A model generated the notes under the pieces. That model made no database searches. It saw nothing but the letters and a program-made list of their open reading frames with translations, and was not told where the DNA came from. From contig NZ_FOFM01000001.1 of NCBI RefSeq assembly GCF_900110875.1, positions 682,001 through 746,000 on the forward strand: 64,000 bases of DNA, read 5' to 3'. The DNA comes from Pseudovibrio axinellae (lineage in GTDB: Bacteria; Pseudomonadota; Alphaproteobacteria; Rhizobiales; Stappiaceae). How positions within the stretch are numbered: the first letter of the stretch is position 1; every line of letters starts with the position of its first letter. A program made the translations under genes and the position numbers. This document shows positions 45,636 to 54,325 of this stretch, piece by piece.

Positions 45636-46553
45636 ATGAGTAATATGGACTTTAATCGTAGCTTTGATGCACGCCATGGTGAGCTTGTTTCAATCACTGA
45701 TGCGCTTGCTCGGGTTACCTGCAATAACCCTGGTGCCCTAACGTTTGCAGGCACTAACACATTTATTGTGGGCCGAAACGAATTGGTTATCATTGATCCG
45801 GGCCCGATGGACATGGCGCATCTGGATGCTCTCATGACAGCGATTGATGAGCGGCCAGTGAAAGCCATTCTTGTGAGCCATACCCATGTGGACCACTCCC
45901 CATTGGCGGGGCCGTTGCGGGAGAAAACGGGCGCTCCGGTGATGGGCTGCGGCCCGCACAGGCGTGCTACTTCCTTTGCTGATATGGCTGAAACGCCGAT
46001 GGATGCCAGCTCTCAGAAGGATTTTGAACCCGATACAGTGCTGGAAGATGGTGCAAAAATCTCTGTTGATGGAGTGATCATTGAGGTGGTCGCGACCCCT
46101 GGGCACACAGAGAATCACCTGTCCTTCGCCCTGCCCGAACACGGTGTGATGCTGCCAGGAGACCATGTTATGGCATGGTCTACCACCATTGTTGCGCCAC
46201 CTGATGGCTCTATGAATGCCTATATGACTTCGCTGGATAAACTCATCGAGCGCGCGGAGACGCGCTACTTCCCCTCTCATGGCGGGGAGGTAAAAAACCC
46301 CAAGCTCTTTCTTACGCAGCTGAAGCAGCATCGCCAAATGCGGTCTGACGCTATTGTTGCGCGTTTGCGCGCGGGAGACCAAGACGTCATGACAATGGTG
46401 AAGGCTATTTATACGGATGTCGATCCAAAGCTACACGGCGCCGCGGCACTCAATGTTTTGGCTCAACTTGATGATCTGATCGCGCAAAAGATTGTCCTAT
46501 GCGATGGCGAGGTCACCCTTACCGCAAAATTCACCCTACATGAGTTGACGTAA
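45636..46553 (+). CDS. metallo-beta-lactamase fold hydrolase (LACTB2-like)
   Basis: The 305-residue protein has the metal-binding motif HTHVDHSP (about 86-93), a second-sphere His in TPGHTENHLSFAL (about 155-167), the aspartate in LPGDHVM (near 179) and a late His in FPSHGG (near 216). A C-terminal winged-helix-like region resembles LACTB2-type proteins. Such enzymes act on thioesters, lactones or RNA ends; the substrate is unknown. ATG 45636 after GGGAGGG is preferred to the upstream GTG at 45615. It precedes the MalY/PatB gene by 47 bp on the same strand. Confidence 0.87.
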   Translation: MSNMDFNRSFDARHGELVSITDALARVTCNNPGALTFAGTNTFIVGRNELVIIDPGPMDMAHLDALMTAIDERPVKAILVSHTHVDHSPLAGPLREKTGAPVMGCGPHRRATSFADMAETPMDASSQKDFEPDTVLEDGAKISVDGVIIEVVATPGHTENHLSFALPEHGVMLPGDHVMAWSTTIVAPPDGSMNAYMTSLDKLIERAETRYFPSHGGEVKNPKLFLTQLKQHRQMRSDAIVARLRAGDQDVMTMVKAIYTDVDPKLHGAAALNVLAQLDDLIAQKIVLCDGEVTLTAKFTLHELT

Positions 46554-46600
46554 GCAAGCTTGCTCCGTCCCAAACCACTCTCCCAACACATCGAGATGCA

Positions 46601-47794
46601 ATGACTAGTATGTTTGACCAAAAGATTGATCGCAGAAACACTCATTCTATGAAGTGGGATGAGATGGAAAGCCGCTACGGCATCAGCAGCGATGACGGTT
46701 TGCCAATGTGGGTGGCAGATATGGACTTTCGCCCACCACAAGCCGTAAATGACATGCTTGCACGTGCAGCAGAGCATGGCATTAATGGCTATTACGGAAA
46801 CGACGCTCCTTTTAAGGATGCGGTCATATCCTGGATGAAACGCCACCATCAGTTTGAAGTGAAGCCTGATTGGATCTCAACCGTACCAGGTGTCGTTGCA
46901 GGGTATTCCATGGCTATTCAGGCTTTTTCACAGGAAGGCGATGGCGTCCTTGTGTTCTCTCCCGTTTATCACGCGTTCGGTCGTGCTATACGCGACAACA
47001 AGCGCCGCCTTGTTGAAAGCCAGCTGGTTGAGCGCGACGGCGCTTATTATATGGACTTTGACAATCTTGCTAAGCAGGTTGATGAGCGCACGAAGATCCT
47101 TTTATTGTGCAGCCCTCATAATCCGGGTGGTCGTGTCTGGACGACTGATGAACTCACGCAAATTTGCGAATTCTGTCTGGAGCGTGACATCCTGATCATC
47201 TCAGACGAGATTCACCACGACCTTATTCTGGATGGCTCCAAGCATGTGGTGACTGCGACATTGTCTGAGGCAATTGCTGAGCGCACTGTCACCTTCACCT
47301 CTGCTTCAAAAACCTTCAATCTGGCCGGCTTTGCGACAGCTGCTTGCATTATCAGCAACACAGAGCTGCGTCGCCAATATGGTGCAGTGACCGCAGCCAA
47401 TGGCGTGCATTCAACCCCCCTCGGCTCAAACTCTACCACCGAGGCCTACAACCATGGCGATGCATGGCTAGAAGAGGTTTGTAGCTACATAGCTGCAAAC
47501 CAGGAACTGCTGATCGAAGGCTTGGAGGCTGCTATTCCTGGAGCCAAGGTCATGCGCATGGCGAGCACCTACCTGCAATGGGTAGACTTTAAGAATGTTG
47601 ACCTGCCATTTGACGAGATTGTTTCGCGAATCCAAAAACAGGCTAAAATCGCGGTCAATGTGGGAAGCACCTTCGGAAAAGGGGGGGAAACGTTCTTGCG
47701 GTTCAATCTTGCTTGCCCGAAATCAACCGTGGAGGAAGCAATCAAGCGCCTCGAAAGCGTGTTTGCTGACCTAAGGGTTCAATCAACCGTTTGA
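46601..47794 (+). CDS. MalY/PatB-type C-S lyase (cystathionine beta-lyase)
   Basis: The 397-residue PLP enzyme starts FDQKIDRRNTHSMKWD and has PMWVADMDF (about 31-39), which is typical of PatB/MalY. The PLP aspartate is in SDEIHHDLIL (about 205-214) and the PLP lysine in SASKTFNLAG (near 236). Family members release ammonia, pyruvate and a thiol from cystathionine or cysteine conjugates. In marine bacteria similar enzymes act in sulfur recycling, but the substrate here is open. A strong terminator follows. Confidence 0.92.
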   Translation: MTSMFDQKIDRRNTHSMKWDEMESRYGISSDDGLPMWVADMDFRPPQAVNDMLARAAEHGINGYYGNDAPFKDAVISWMKRHHQFEVKPDWISTVPGVVAGYSMAIQAFSQEGDGVLVFSPVYHAFGRAIRDNKRRLVESQLVERDGAYYMDFDNLAKQVDERTKILLLCSPHNPGGRVWTTDELTQICEFCLERDILIISDEIHHDLILDGSKHVVTATLSEAIAERTVTFTSASKTFNLAGFATAACIISNTELRRQYGAVTAANGVHSTPLGSNSTTEAYNHGDAWLEEVCSYIAANQELLIEGLEAAIPGAKVMRMASTYLQWVDFKNVDLPFDEIVSRIQKQAKIAVNVGSTFGKGGETFLRFNLACPKSTVEEAIKRLESVFADLRVQSTV

Positions 47795-47823
47795 TTTGAA
47801 ATGCATAATTGAACCTATCCAAA

Positions 47824-47851
47824 ATACGCCCGTTCACGGGCGTATTTTTTT
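47824..47851 (+). terminator. intrinsic terminator after the PatB-like gene
   Basis: Arms ATACGCCCG and CGGGCGTAT around a TTCA loop are followed by six or more T residues, 29 bp after the stop codon. Confidence 0.95.
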
Positions 47852-47895
47852 AATGACACGTGACAATTATCACACATATATGCTAATAGATAAGC

Positions 47896-48031
47896 CATAG
47901 TAGATTTACGGAATTCGAAAGCTTCCCCGGCTTCAAGGATTCTCAGAGTTTCGCAATAGCCTTGAAGCGGTACTCGAAGTTTACGCAAGCTTTCATAACC
48001 AGTGCCTCCCCGGCGCTGGTTATGTTGTTTT
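47896..48031 (+). ncRNA. candidate small RNA with two helices and a terminator
   Basis: A promoter-like pair GTGACA (47860-47865) and TAATAG (47884-47889), 18 bp apart, predicts a start near 47896. Helix 1 pairs CTTCAAGG (47931-47938) with CCTTGAAG (47960-47967). The final helix pairs CATAACCAGTGCC (47994-48006) with GGCGCTGGTTATG (48012-48024), with loop TCCCC, and is followed by TTGTTTT. The predicted RNA is about 136 nt. The loop TCCCC and the upstream CTTCCCC stretch could pair with ribosome-binding sites, as in many alphaproteobacterial small RNAs. No family was recognised. Confidence 0.5.
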
Positions 48032-48097
48032 AAGGGCTATTTACAAGCCTTCACCTACCCCAAATGCGCTTTCCCAGATACAGTGCGACACGCTCAT

Positions 48098-49030
48098 TTA
48101 TTCAGCTGGCTTTTGGGAAGGAACCGGAGCGGATCCACGCTCTCGTAAAACAGATGCAATCGATGGTGGCAGTTCCAACGGCGCTTCGAGCAAGGGCACA
48201 TTGTTAACGGTGCGTGGTGGCCGGGGCGTGCCCGTTTCCTGCACAACGAGTTCTGGCTCCTCTACGCGTGCGGTCGTGCCATAGTTTTGCAGCAGGACCA
48301 GATCCAGGCTTGCCAAAAAACCACGGATACGACGGGCGTTGGTGCCAAAGTCGTGGCTCCCGAAACGGGAGGCGGAGCGAATATCTAACAGCGTGCCGAC
48401 CCGGTCGGGCTGAATGCGAATGGCAACGTCATCTTTCAACGAAAAATATGGCATGCGTGCTTCCATGAGCAGATAGGTGGGCTCATCAGGAAAGCCAGCA
48501 GACACTTCAGAAAGAACTTTCCAGCCCATGTTTGCGGCCACACTTGATACTGCGTTGTGAAGCTCAGGTGGAGGCAGTCGGAAGCGGCGCGGGACGATGT
48601 CGGGATAGCTGGCCTTTTGCATGAGCTTCTTGTCTTGAGCAACCTCATCGCCGATACGGTCACTTGCGATAAGCGAAGGCGGCTCATTCATGTCGGTCGA
48701 GATATCATTGAGCGGGGGAAACATATAGAGTCCAACCGTTGCCATAAAGAGTGGCAACAGAACAATGATCCCGTAGAACGTGCCTAAGAAGGTGTTTGTG
48801 AAACCCGTCCCGCCATCCTTCCACAGGTCAACCACTGCGATGAGCGCAAGGACAATCGCTGTTGCGCCCATAAAGAAGCCAAGCACAAACAAAACAAGCA
48901 AAGCTTCGGTATCGTACAGCTCAAAATAATGGCCTACCACAGACAAAACAAGAAACGGAATCGCAATTGCGCCGACCCGGCGGCCACGCATTGCTGTGCG
49001 AGAATGTCTCAATGGCAGTTGCAGCGTCAT
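48098..49030 (-). CDS. DUF1499 membrane protein
   Basis: The 310-residue protein has three or four hydrophobic N-terminal helices (about 20-40, 46-75, 85-110). A soluble domain at about 155-270 matches DUF1499: a YPDIVPRRF start, MGWKVLSE, YLLMEARMPYFSLKDDVAIRI and the end SASRFGSHDFGTNARRIRGFL. The C-terminal 40 residues are Pro-rich and disordered. The function is unknown. ATG 49030 with a GGGG site is preferred to a GTG eight codons upstream. Confidence 0.9.
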   Translation of the reverse strand: MTLQLPLRHSRTAMRGRRVGAIAIPFLVLSVVGHYFELYDTEALLVLFVLGFFMGATAIVLALIAVVDLWKDGGTGFTNTFLGTFYGIIVLLPLFMATVGLYMFPPLNDISTDMNEPPSLIASDRIGDEVAQDKKLMQKASYPDIVPRRFRLPPPELHNAVSSVAANMGWKVLSEVSAGFPDEPTYLLMEARMPYFSLKDDVAIRIQPDRVGTLLDIRSASRFGSHDFGTNARRIRGFLASLDLVLLQNYGTTARVEEPELVVQETGTPRPPRTVNNVPLLEAPLELPPSIASVLRERGSAPVPSQKPAE

Positions 49031-49157
49031 TCTACCCCACTCTTTCCAGTCCACAGTTAGCCTAAACCTTCCAAGAGAAGGTTACAGCTCTTTACTTTAC
49101 GATACCAGAATATAGCAGTTCAGAATTACTGAGGGTTGAACGCTTGATCTAATTTCA

Positions 49158-49186
49158 CGCAGTTTCCCATAGGAAGGGAAACTGCG
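49158..49186. repeat. 11-bp perfect inverted repeat downstream of the HAD gene
   Basis: Arms CGCAGTTTCCC and GGGAAACTGCG around a seven-base loop lie 20 bp after the HAD-phosphatase stop. There is no long T run, so it is a weak terminator or an mRNA-stabilising hairpin. Confidence 0.65.
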
Positions 49187-49206
49187 TTCAAACACCCCTC
49201 GCCCGC

Positions 49207-49938
49207 TTAAGAGAGCGCGCTCTTGCCTGCCGAGCTGAGGCCGACGAGGTTTACCAGCTCTGTGAGGCTACCTAGAAGGTGATCGCAGTGACCATTCAGC
49301 TCTTCTGCGGTCAAAGCACCAGTGGTCACGCCAACACGCAACATCCCCGCATTTTGAGCCGCGTGCATATCATGAAGGCTGTCACCGACCATCGCAATGT
49401 ATTGAGGTTCAATATTTGTATGCTCTGCAAATCCGAAAAGCTGACCTGGTTCTGGTTTTTCACCGTGCCCGCTGTCATAACCCACAACAAACGTAAAGTA
49501 GTCCAGAATTCCAAGCTTCTTTAGCTGCGCAAACGCACTTGCCTCTGTTCCGTTTGTCGCCAGCCCAATTGGTAAGCCAGCCTCAGAGAGAGCTTTGATT
49601 GAGGATGCAGTATCCTCAAAAGGGGCAACGCATTCGGCAGCGTGCTCAAGAAGAAGGGCTTCAATTCGATCAATGAACACCCGGTCAAAACGCACACCAA
49701 GATGGAGTGCCCAAGGTTCGCTGTAGCCACTCGGTGGGTTCGTTAAAATAGGACTTCCTGACTCACATGCGCTCTTGTCATAATCAAACTTGACAAGACG
49801 CCCAAGTTCCTTGGCCAGCGACACGTCTCCATCAGCCAAATCCATCAGCACGTGCTGCAGCACAGTACCCCAGGTTTTGTTGAAGTCGATCAGAGTTCCA
49901 TCACGATCAAACAATATGGCACGCACATTCATTTTCAT
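49207..49938 (-). CDS. HAD-family phosphatase (phosphoglycolate phosphatase-like)
   Basis: The 243-residue hydrolase has HAD motif I FDRDGTLIDFN (about 9-19), motif II LATNGTEA (about 132-139), a motif III lysine in HGEKPEPG and motif IV MVGDSLHDMHAAQNAG (about 188-203). The helical cap between motifs I and II is of the C1 type seen in Gph-like phosphatases. The substrate is not determined by sequence. Start codons at 49938 and 49932 are both close to an AAGGA site. Confidence 0.87.
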   Translation of the reverse strand: MKMNVRAILFDRDGTLIDFNKTWGTVLQHVLMDLADGDVSLAKELGRLVKFDYDKSACESGSPILTNPPSGYSEPWALHLGVRFDRVFIDRIEALLLEHAAECVAPFEDTASSIKALSEAGLPIGLATNGTEASAFAQLKKLGILDYFTFVVGYDSGHGEKPEPGQLFGFAEHTNIEPQYIAMVGDSLHDMHAAQNAGMLRVGVTTGALTAEELNGHCDHLLGSLTELVNLVGLSSAGKSALS

Positions 49939-49953
49939 TATCCTTAAGCGCAT

Positions 49954-50500
49954 TTGACGGTTTTATGGGAGACCGTCCAAAGGCCATCGCCCGAACATAA
50001 GAGGTATTTTGCAAGCAGCACACCGAACACTCCAAAGCAAGTGTCACAAGCACCGATCACTATGATCAGCCACCATCAATGGGCTACGAGCTTTAGAACA
50101 CATTAAATACACAGGTTTTTGTCATTTTTATATTTGTGTATATTGCGGCCAAACGTCACTCAAACTGACCAGATAGATTAACTGTTTAACTACCGTAAAA
50201 ATGACAAGGTCGCCACCAAGATCTTTATCCTTCTGCGAAATCTAGGAAATTTCCGATTTGTAGCCGTTCAAAATAGTTAACGTTCTGTGTGTTGCATTCA
50301 AGTTATCGCGCTCATCCGCAAAGCCTCCCGCTGAATTTAGATTGGCTTTTTTAATTTTTTTAGCGCTAACATATTGATGCCCGATTTGAGTATCACTCCT
50401 GCATAACAGGAAGATACTTGCTATCTGGCTATCCGGGGCCTCATTCCGGATATGCCTCACAATATTTGCAACACAACTTGTCCCAAGGGGACGGACTAAA
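49954..50500. other. 547-bp intergenic region, nothing firm
   Basis: This region, upstream of both the HAD gene and the small protein gene at 50501, is AT-rich in places. It holds no hairpin-plus-T terminator, RNA or open frame that I can support. Confidence 0.5.
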
Positions 50501-50671
50501 ATGACCTTCGGAACGACTGAACAACAAAAGAAAAACGAGAAACCTGATCTGGACAAGCTTTACCGTCCAGTGGGCATTCAGGCTGTCAATGCTGCAAACT
50601 GTTATTGTGGCAAACAGAAAGAGGCTTATCAGCCAAAAGTTCAGGAAGACTATCCCCTTCCAACGGACTGA
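50501..50671 (+). CDS. putative 56-residue small protein
   Basis: A 56-codon frame opens at ATG 50501, ten bases after an AGGGG site, and ends at TGA 50669-50671. The product is polar: an acidic/basic N-terminus (TTEQQKKNEKPDLDKLY), a central RPVGIQAVNAANCYCGK with two cysteines (C-x-C), and a Pro-rich acidic end. The composition is like a real soluble protein and not a random frame, and the competing minus-strand frame reads as low-quality sequence. I cannot name a family. A hairpin at 50835-50864 could end its transcript. Confidence 0.5.
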   Translation: MTFGTTEQQKKNEKPDLDKLYRPVGIQAVNAANCYCGKQKEAYQPKVQEDYPLPTD

Positions 50672-50834
50672 GGCGTTGAGGTTTGCTGTAGCGTGATTAT
50701 GGTTCTGCTTGATTGAACCAGCTAAAATAGCACCAATCACACCAGTTACAGCCGCATCGCATGTCTACCTCTTATCGGCAGCTTCTTAAAGCGCGTTCAT
50801 TCGCGGAGCGAGCATTAAGTTCCTCTTATGAGAA

Positions 50835-50864
50835 AAGGCGACCCGCAGGACTGCGAGCCGCCTT
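50835..50864 (+). terminator. hairpin downstream of the small protein gene
   Basis: Arms AAGGCG and CGCCTT form the outer stem and CGCAG/CTGCG the inner stem. It is followed by GATCTTT, a weak T run. It may terminate the small protein transcript or pdxH from the other side. Confidence 0.5.
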
Positions 50865-50964
50865 GATCTTTGCGCGCCTTCACGGGCCAAACGATCGTCA
50901 ACATTTTGCCAGAACGGTGAAACGCCCCAATCGGGTTGTCGCGTTCCACCCTCCCTAATTCATT

Positions 50965-51603
50965 TTACGGGTAAAGGCGCACTTTATCCCAGTCGTCTTG
51001 TGCAGTTTCTCTCTTAAAGACAAACCTGTCGTGCAGACGGAACGCACGATCATGCCAAAATTCAATTTCCAGCGGCTGCAAGGTACATCCACTCCAGTAT
51101 TCTGGACGCGGAATATCCCCTACAGCGTATTTAGCAGCATATTTGGCAACTTCTTTTTCCAGCGCGAAACGACTTTCCAGCGGGCGGGATTGCTTGGACG
51201 CCCAAGCGCCAATGCGACTTTTGCGAGGTCTTGAGCTGTAGTATTCATCAGCCTGATCTTCTGTCACGCGCACAACATTCCCGCGAACCCGAACCTGCCT
51301 GCGCAAGCTTTTCCAGTGAAAGCACAAGGCAACCTTAGGTTGTTTACTGATTTCAATCCCTTTTGTACTTTCGAAGTTGGTATAGAAAACAAAACCCTGT
51401 GGACTGTAACCTTTAAGTAGTAACATCCGTACATTAGGCATGCCATTCTCGTCTACAGTCGCGACAGACATGGCATTGGGATCATTGGGCTCGCTTTTTT
51501 CTGCAAGCGCTAACCATTCGCCAAACAGTTGAAAAGGCACCTCAGCGCTTTCAGAGTAACTATTTGTAAACTTTTCTTCCAGATTTTGGATGTCACCATT
51601 CAT
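50965..51603 (-). CDS. pdxH: pyridoxamine 5'-phosphate oxidase
   Basis: The 212-residue FMN enzyme oxidises pyridoxine or pyridoxamine phosphate to pyridoxal phosphate. Motifs include [24 protein letters not shown] (about 49-72), [17 protein letters not shown] (about 84-100), the [16 protein letters not shown] block (about 117-132) and the C-terminal [10 protein letters not shown], which ends in the conserved R-L-x-P. The frame is open to 51669, but ATG 51603 follows AAAGGA and is the normal start. It is divergent from the lipoprotein gene. Confidence 0.96.
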   Translation of the reverse strand: MNGDIQNLEEKFTNSYSESAEVPFQLFGEWLALAEKSEPNDPNAMSVATVDENGMPNVRMLLLKGYSPQGFVFYTNFESTKGIEISKQPKVALCFHWKSLRRQVRVRGNVVRVTEDQADEYYSSRPRKSRIGAWASKQSRPLESRFALEKEVAKYAAKYAVGDIPRPEYWSGCTLQPLEIEFWHDRAFRLHDRFVFKRETAQDDWDKVRLYP

Positions 51604-51689
51604 GGTTAATTGTCCTTTAGGATCCTCAGACTTTGGATGGCCCAGAATTCGTTGGAATAACGGATTCAACCTGAGGTTCTAGTGGTAAT

Positions 51690-52172
51690 ATGGCAGTTTT
51701 GTATAGCAAGTTAACCCTTTTGCGCCAGTCGTGTTTTCTCTCGACCGCATTCTTGCTGACGCTTCCTGCCTGCACACAAATGTCCATATCCGTGAATAAC
51801 AGTGACTATCAAGAACCTCTCAACCTGACCGAGACAGTTGATACCAAGCAAAAAGTCGCGGACAGCGAAATTCATCGAACTGATCGTACCGTTATTACGC
51901 AAACTATCGAAGAAGCCCTTAATGTGGGAGATCAGCATCGCTTCGCGCCGATGGCCTGGACCAACCCTGTGAGCGGCAACAGCGGAACGATTACCTCTTT
52001 GATGTCCGTAGACAAAACTGGCAGCATTCCAGGGTGTACTGATTTTGTTACCAGTGCAAATACCATTGGCGGCGTGAGAGCTTACCATGGTCGCAGCTGT
52101 CCGGATATCAATCAGAAAATGACAATTGTCCAGCTTGCACCGTTCCAAGATGATACAACAACGGTTGAATAA
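51690..52172 (+). CDS. RT0821/Lpp0805-family surface lipoprotein
   Basis: The 160-residue protein has a lipoprotein signal ending in LLTLPAC, so the Cys near residue 28 would be acylated. The C-terminal domain (about 70-155) matches the RT0821/Lpp0805 surface-protein family, with MAWTNPVSGNSGTITSL (about 87-103) and a Cys pair at CTDF and RSCPD. The family was named from Rickettsia and Legionella proteins and is related to outer-membrane-associated antigens; the role is unknown. Confidence 0.83.
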   Translation: MAVLYSKLTLLRQSCFLSTAFLLTLPACTQMSISVNNSDYQEPLNLTETVDTKQKVADSEIHRTDRTVITQTIEEALNVGDQHRFAPMAWTNPVSGNSGTITSLMSVDKTGSIPGCTDFVTSANTIGGVRAYHGRSCPDINQKMTIVQLAPFQDDTTTVE

Positions 52173-52337
52173 CTCCCCAAACGTTTAAGTTCTACAAAAC
52201 ATGATATTACCCAGCACATTAAAAGTGCTGAAATACTCACCTTAGATTAGCTAAGTTCGATTACGGCTGCTTGCGCCCGATCAATTGCCCCGTTATGTAA
52301 AGGGGAGTTGTAACCTGCCCTAATTTCTATTTGATGG

Positions 52338-53321
52338 ATGACAATGAGAGACCCATATTCTGTTCTTGGTGTTAGCAAAAATGCCAGCGAGGCCGAGATC
52401 AAGAAAGCGTTCCGCAAACTGGCGAAGAAGTTTCATCCAGACCAGAATGCAGATGATCCGAAGGCCAAGGAGCGCTTTTCCGAAGCGAACCAAGCCTATG
52501 AGATTTTGGGCGATTCCGACAAGCGCGCGCAATTTGATCGCGGCGAGATAGACGCAGAAGGTAAACCCAAGTTTTATGGCGCCCCAGGCGGAGAGGGTTT
52601 CTCAGGCTTTCGTAACTCTGGTCGACGTGGCGGTTTTGGCTTTGAACAGGGCTTCGGTGGCGGTCAAGGCGGCGGGCCTCAGGATGCTGGTGGCTTTGAC
52701 GACATTTTAAATGATATTCTTGGCGGCTTCGGCGGCGGCAAACGCCGCAGTGCTGGTGGTGAGTCTCAGTTCCACGCTGGTCCCAATAAGGGCGCAGACG
52801 CCAATCTTATTGCCCGCGTAACACTTGAGGACCTGACCAACCTTGGCAAGGTTCAGGTTAAACTGCCAAGTGGTAAGACCGTAAACGTCAAAATTCCGGC
52901 TGGCACTCAGAGCGGAGACAAGATTCGCTTGAAGGGGCAAGGGTTTGCTGCTGCAAGGAGTGGACAGGCTGGAGATGCACTGGTTGAGGTTCGTATCTCA
53001 ACCCATAAGCTGTTTAAGGTCGATGGTGCTGATGTGCGGGTGGATGTTCCGCTCTCCCTTTATGAAGCTGTGCTTGGTGGAAAAGTTCGCATTCCTACCC
53101 TAAGCGGTGCGGTAAACCTGACAATTCCTGCCAACACCAGCAGTGGGAAAACCATGCGTCTTAAAGGCAAGGGCCTGCCGAAGAAAGAAGGAGGGCATGG
53201 CGACTTACTTGTCGGTCTTGAGATTGCACTGCCTGAGCAACCCGATGAAGAGCTGGAAAACCTGATGAGAGCCTGGAAAGAGGTCAAGCCATATACGGCT
53301 AGAGGCCCAGAGTTCGGTTAA
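52338..53321 (+). CDS. DnaJ-type co-chaperone without zinc finger (CbpA-like)
   Basis: The 327-residue protein has a J domain (about 3-70) with the HPD motif at residues 33-35 ([12 protein letters not shown]). A long Gly/Phe-rich region follows (about 85-140, repeats such as [15 protein letters not shown]). The two C-terminal substrate-binding domains contain [21 protein letters not shown] and [20 protein letters not shown]. The zinc-binding CxxCxGxG repeats of DnaJ are absent, which makes it a CbpA-type partner of DnaK. ATG 52338 or 52344 is the start. A strong terminator follows. Confidence 0.93.
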   Translation: MTMRDPYSVLGVSKNASEAEIKKAFRKLAKKFHPDQNADDPKAKERFSEANQAYEILGDSDKRAQFDRGEIDAEGKPKFYGAPGGEGFSGFRNSGRRGGFGFEQGFGGGQGGGPQDAGGFDDILNDILGGFGGGKRRSAGGESQFHAGPNKGADANLIARVTLEDLTNLGKVQVKLPSGKTVNVKIPAGTQSGDKIRLKGQGFAAARSGQAGDALVEVRISTHKLFKVDGADVRVDVPLSLYEAVLGGKVRIPTLSGAVNLTIPANTSSGKTMRLKGKGLPKKEGGHGDLLVGLEIALPEQPDEELENLMRAWKEVKPYTARGPEFG

Positions 53322-53336
53322 TCAACAACACATAGT

Positions 53337-53360
53337 AAAGGCGGGTTTCCCCGCCTTTTT
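53337..53360 (+). terminator. intrinsic terminator of the DnaJ-like gene
   Basis: Arms AAAGGCGGG and CCCGCCTTT around a TTTC loop are followed by further T residues, 15 bp after the stop. The flanking A residues could make it bidirectional for the convergent SDR gene. Confidence 0.95.
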
Positions 53361-53404
53361 CTTTGCCCCGTTTAAAGCGGGCATAATGTCTTCACGACAA
53401 AGCT

Positions 53405-54271
53405 TTACGCTTCGATTGCTTCCAGGCTGGCTGGCGCAACGCTGTCATCTGGAACGAAGAAATCCTCTTGCAGATTGCTCTTCGGATTCACACGGTATTT
53501 GTCAAAATCGTTCATACCGTTTTCAGAAAGCAGCGTATCATCAATGAAGAAGTTGCCTGTGGTTTCTGCTGCTGGCTTTGAGAAAATCAGGTGAGCGGCA
53601 TCTGCCAAAATGTCTGGTGTACGGCTTGCCTGTACCATTGTATCGCCGCCAAGCAGGTTCTGAACGGCAGCAGTTGCAATTGTCGTACGCGGCCAAAGCG
53701 CATTAACGCCAATCTTCTTCGGACGAAGCTCTCCAGCCAGCCCCAACACAACAAGGCTCATACCGTATTTGGCAATTGAATACGGTGTATGGTTTTTGAA
53801 CCACTTTTCCTGCATATCCAATGGCGGGGACAGCATCAGAATATGTGGGTTCTCAGATTGTCGCAGATAAGGAATTGCCAGCTTTGAACAAAGCAATGTG
53901 CCGCGTGTATTAATCTGGTGCATCAGATCAAACCGCTTCATTTCAGTCTGTTGAACTGATGTCAGGTTGATTGCACTTGCATTATTGACGAGAGTATCAA
54001 TTCCGCCGAATTTTTCTGCGGCGGCCTTCATGGCATTGCTCACGCTCTCTTCATCGCGGACATCCACAACGAGCGGCAATGCTTGACCACCAGCTTCCTC
54101 AATTTCCTTGGCAGCTGTGTAGATCGTGCCTTCCAGCCTCGGATGCGGCTCTGCTGTTTTTGCAGCAATAACAATGTTTGCTCCATCCTTCGCTGCTCGT
54201 TTGCCGATCGCAAGACCAATTCCACGAGATGCGCCTGTGATGAAAAGCGTTTTACCCTTAAGACTACTCAT
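53405..54271 (-). CDS. short-chain dehydrogenase (HSDL2-like)
   Basis: The 288-residue enzyme has the NAD(P) motif TGASRGIGLAIGKR (about 12-25), NNASAINL and the catalytic tyrosine-lysine pair in YSIAKYGM (about 164-171). Segments such as AAKTAEPHPRLEGTIYTAAKEI are characteristic of the HSDL2 branch, which is linked to fatty acid metabolism. ATG 54271 has a GGGGGG site; the frame runs to 54325. It is the third gene of an acyl-CoA dehydrogenase, enoyl-CoA hydratase, SDR cluster. Confidence 0.9.
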   Translation of the reverse strand: MSSLKGKTLFITGASRGIGLAIGKRAAKDGANIVIAAKTAEPHPRLEGTIYTAAKEIEEAGGQALPLVVDVRDEESVSNAMKAAAEKFGGIDTLVNNASAINLTSVQQTEMKRFDLMHQINTRGTLLCSKLAIPYLRQSENPHILMLSPPLDMQEKWFKNHTPYSIAKYGMSLVVLGLAGELRPKKIGVNALWPRTTIATAAVQNLLGGDTMVQASRTPDILADAAHLIFSKPAAETTGNFFIDDTLLSENGMNDFDKYRVNPKSNLQEDFFVPDDSVAPASLEAIEA

Positions 54272-54325
54272 ATTCCCCCCACTTTGTGTGGATGCTGTGC
54301 GGAGCGTTACTCCGCACTGGACCAA

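Noticed and set aside
45738-46382. 214-codon minus-strand open frame
   Set aside because: It is antisense to the metallo-beta-lactamase-fold gene and shows a mirror-frame composition.
50242-50556. 104-codon minus-strand open frame near the small protein gene
   Set aside because: It overlaps the 56-codon plus-strand frame antisense; it has no good start site, and its sequence looks like translated AT-rich spacer.
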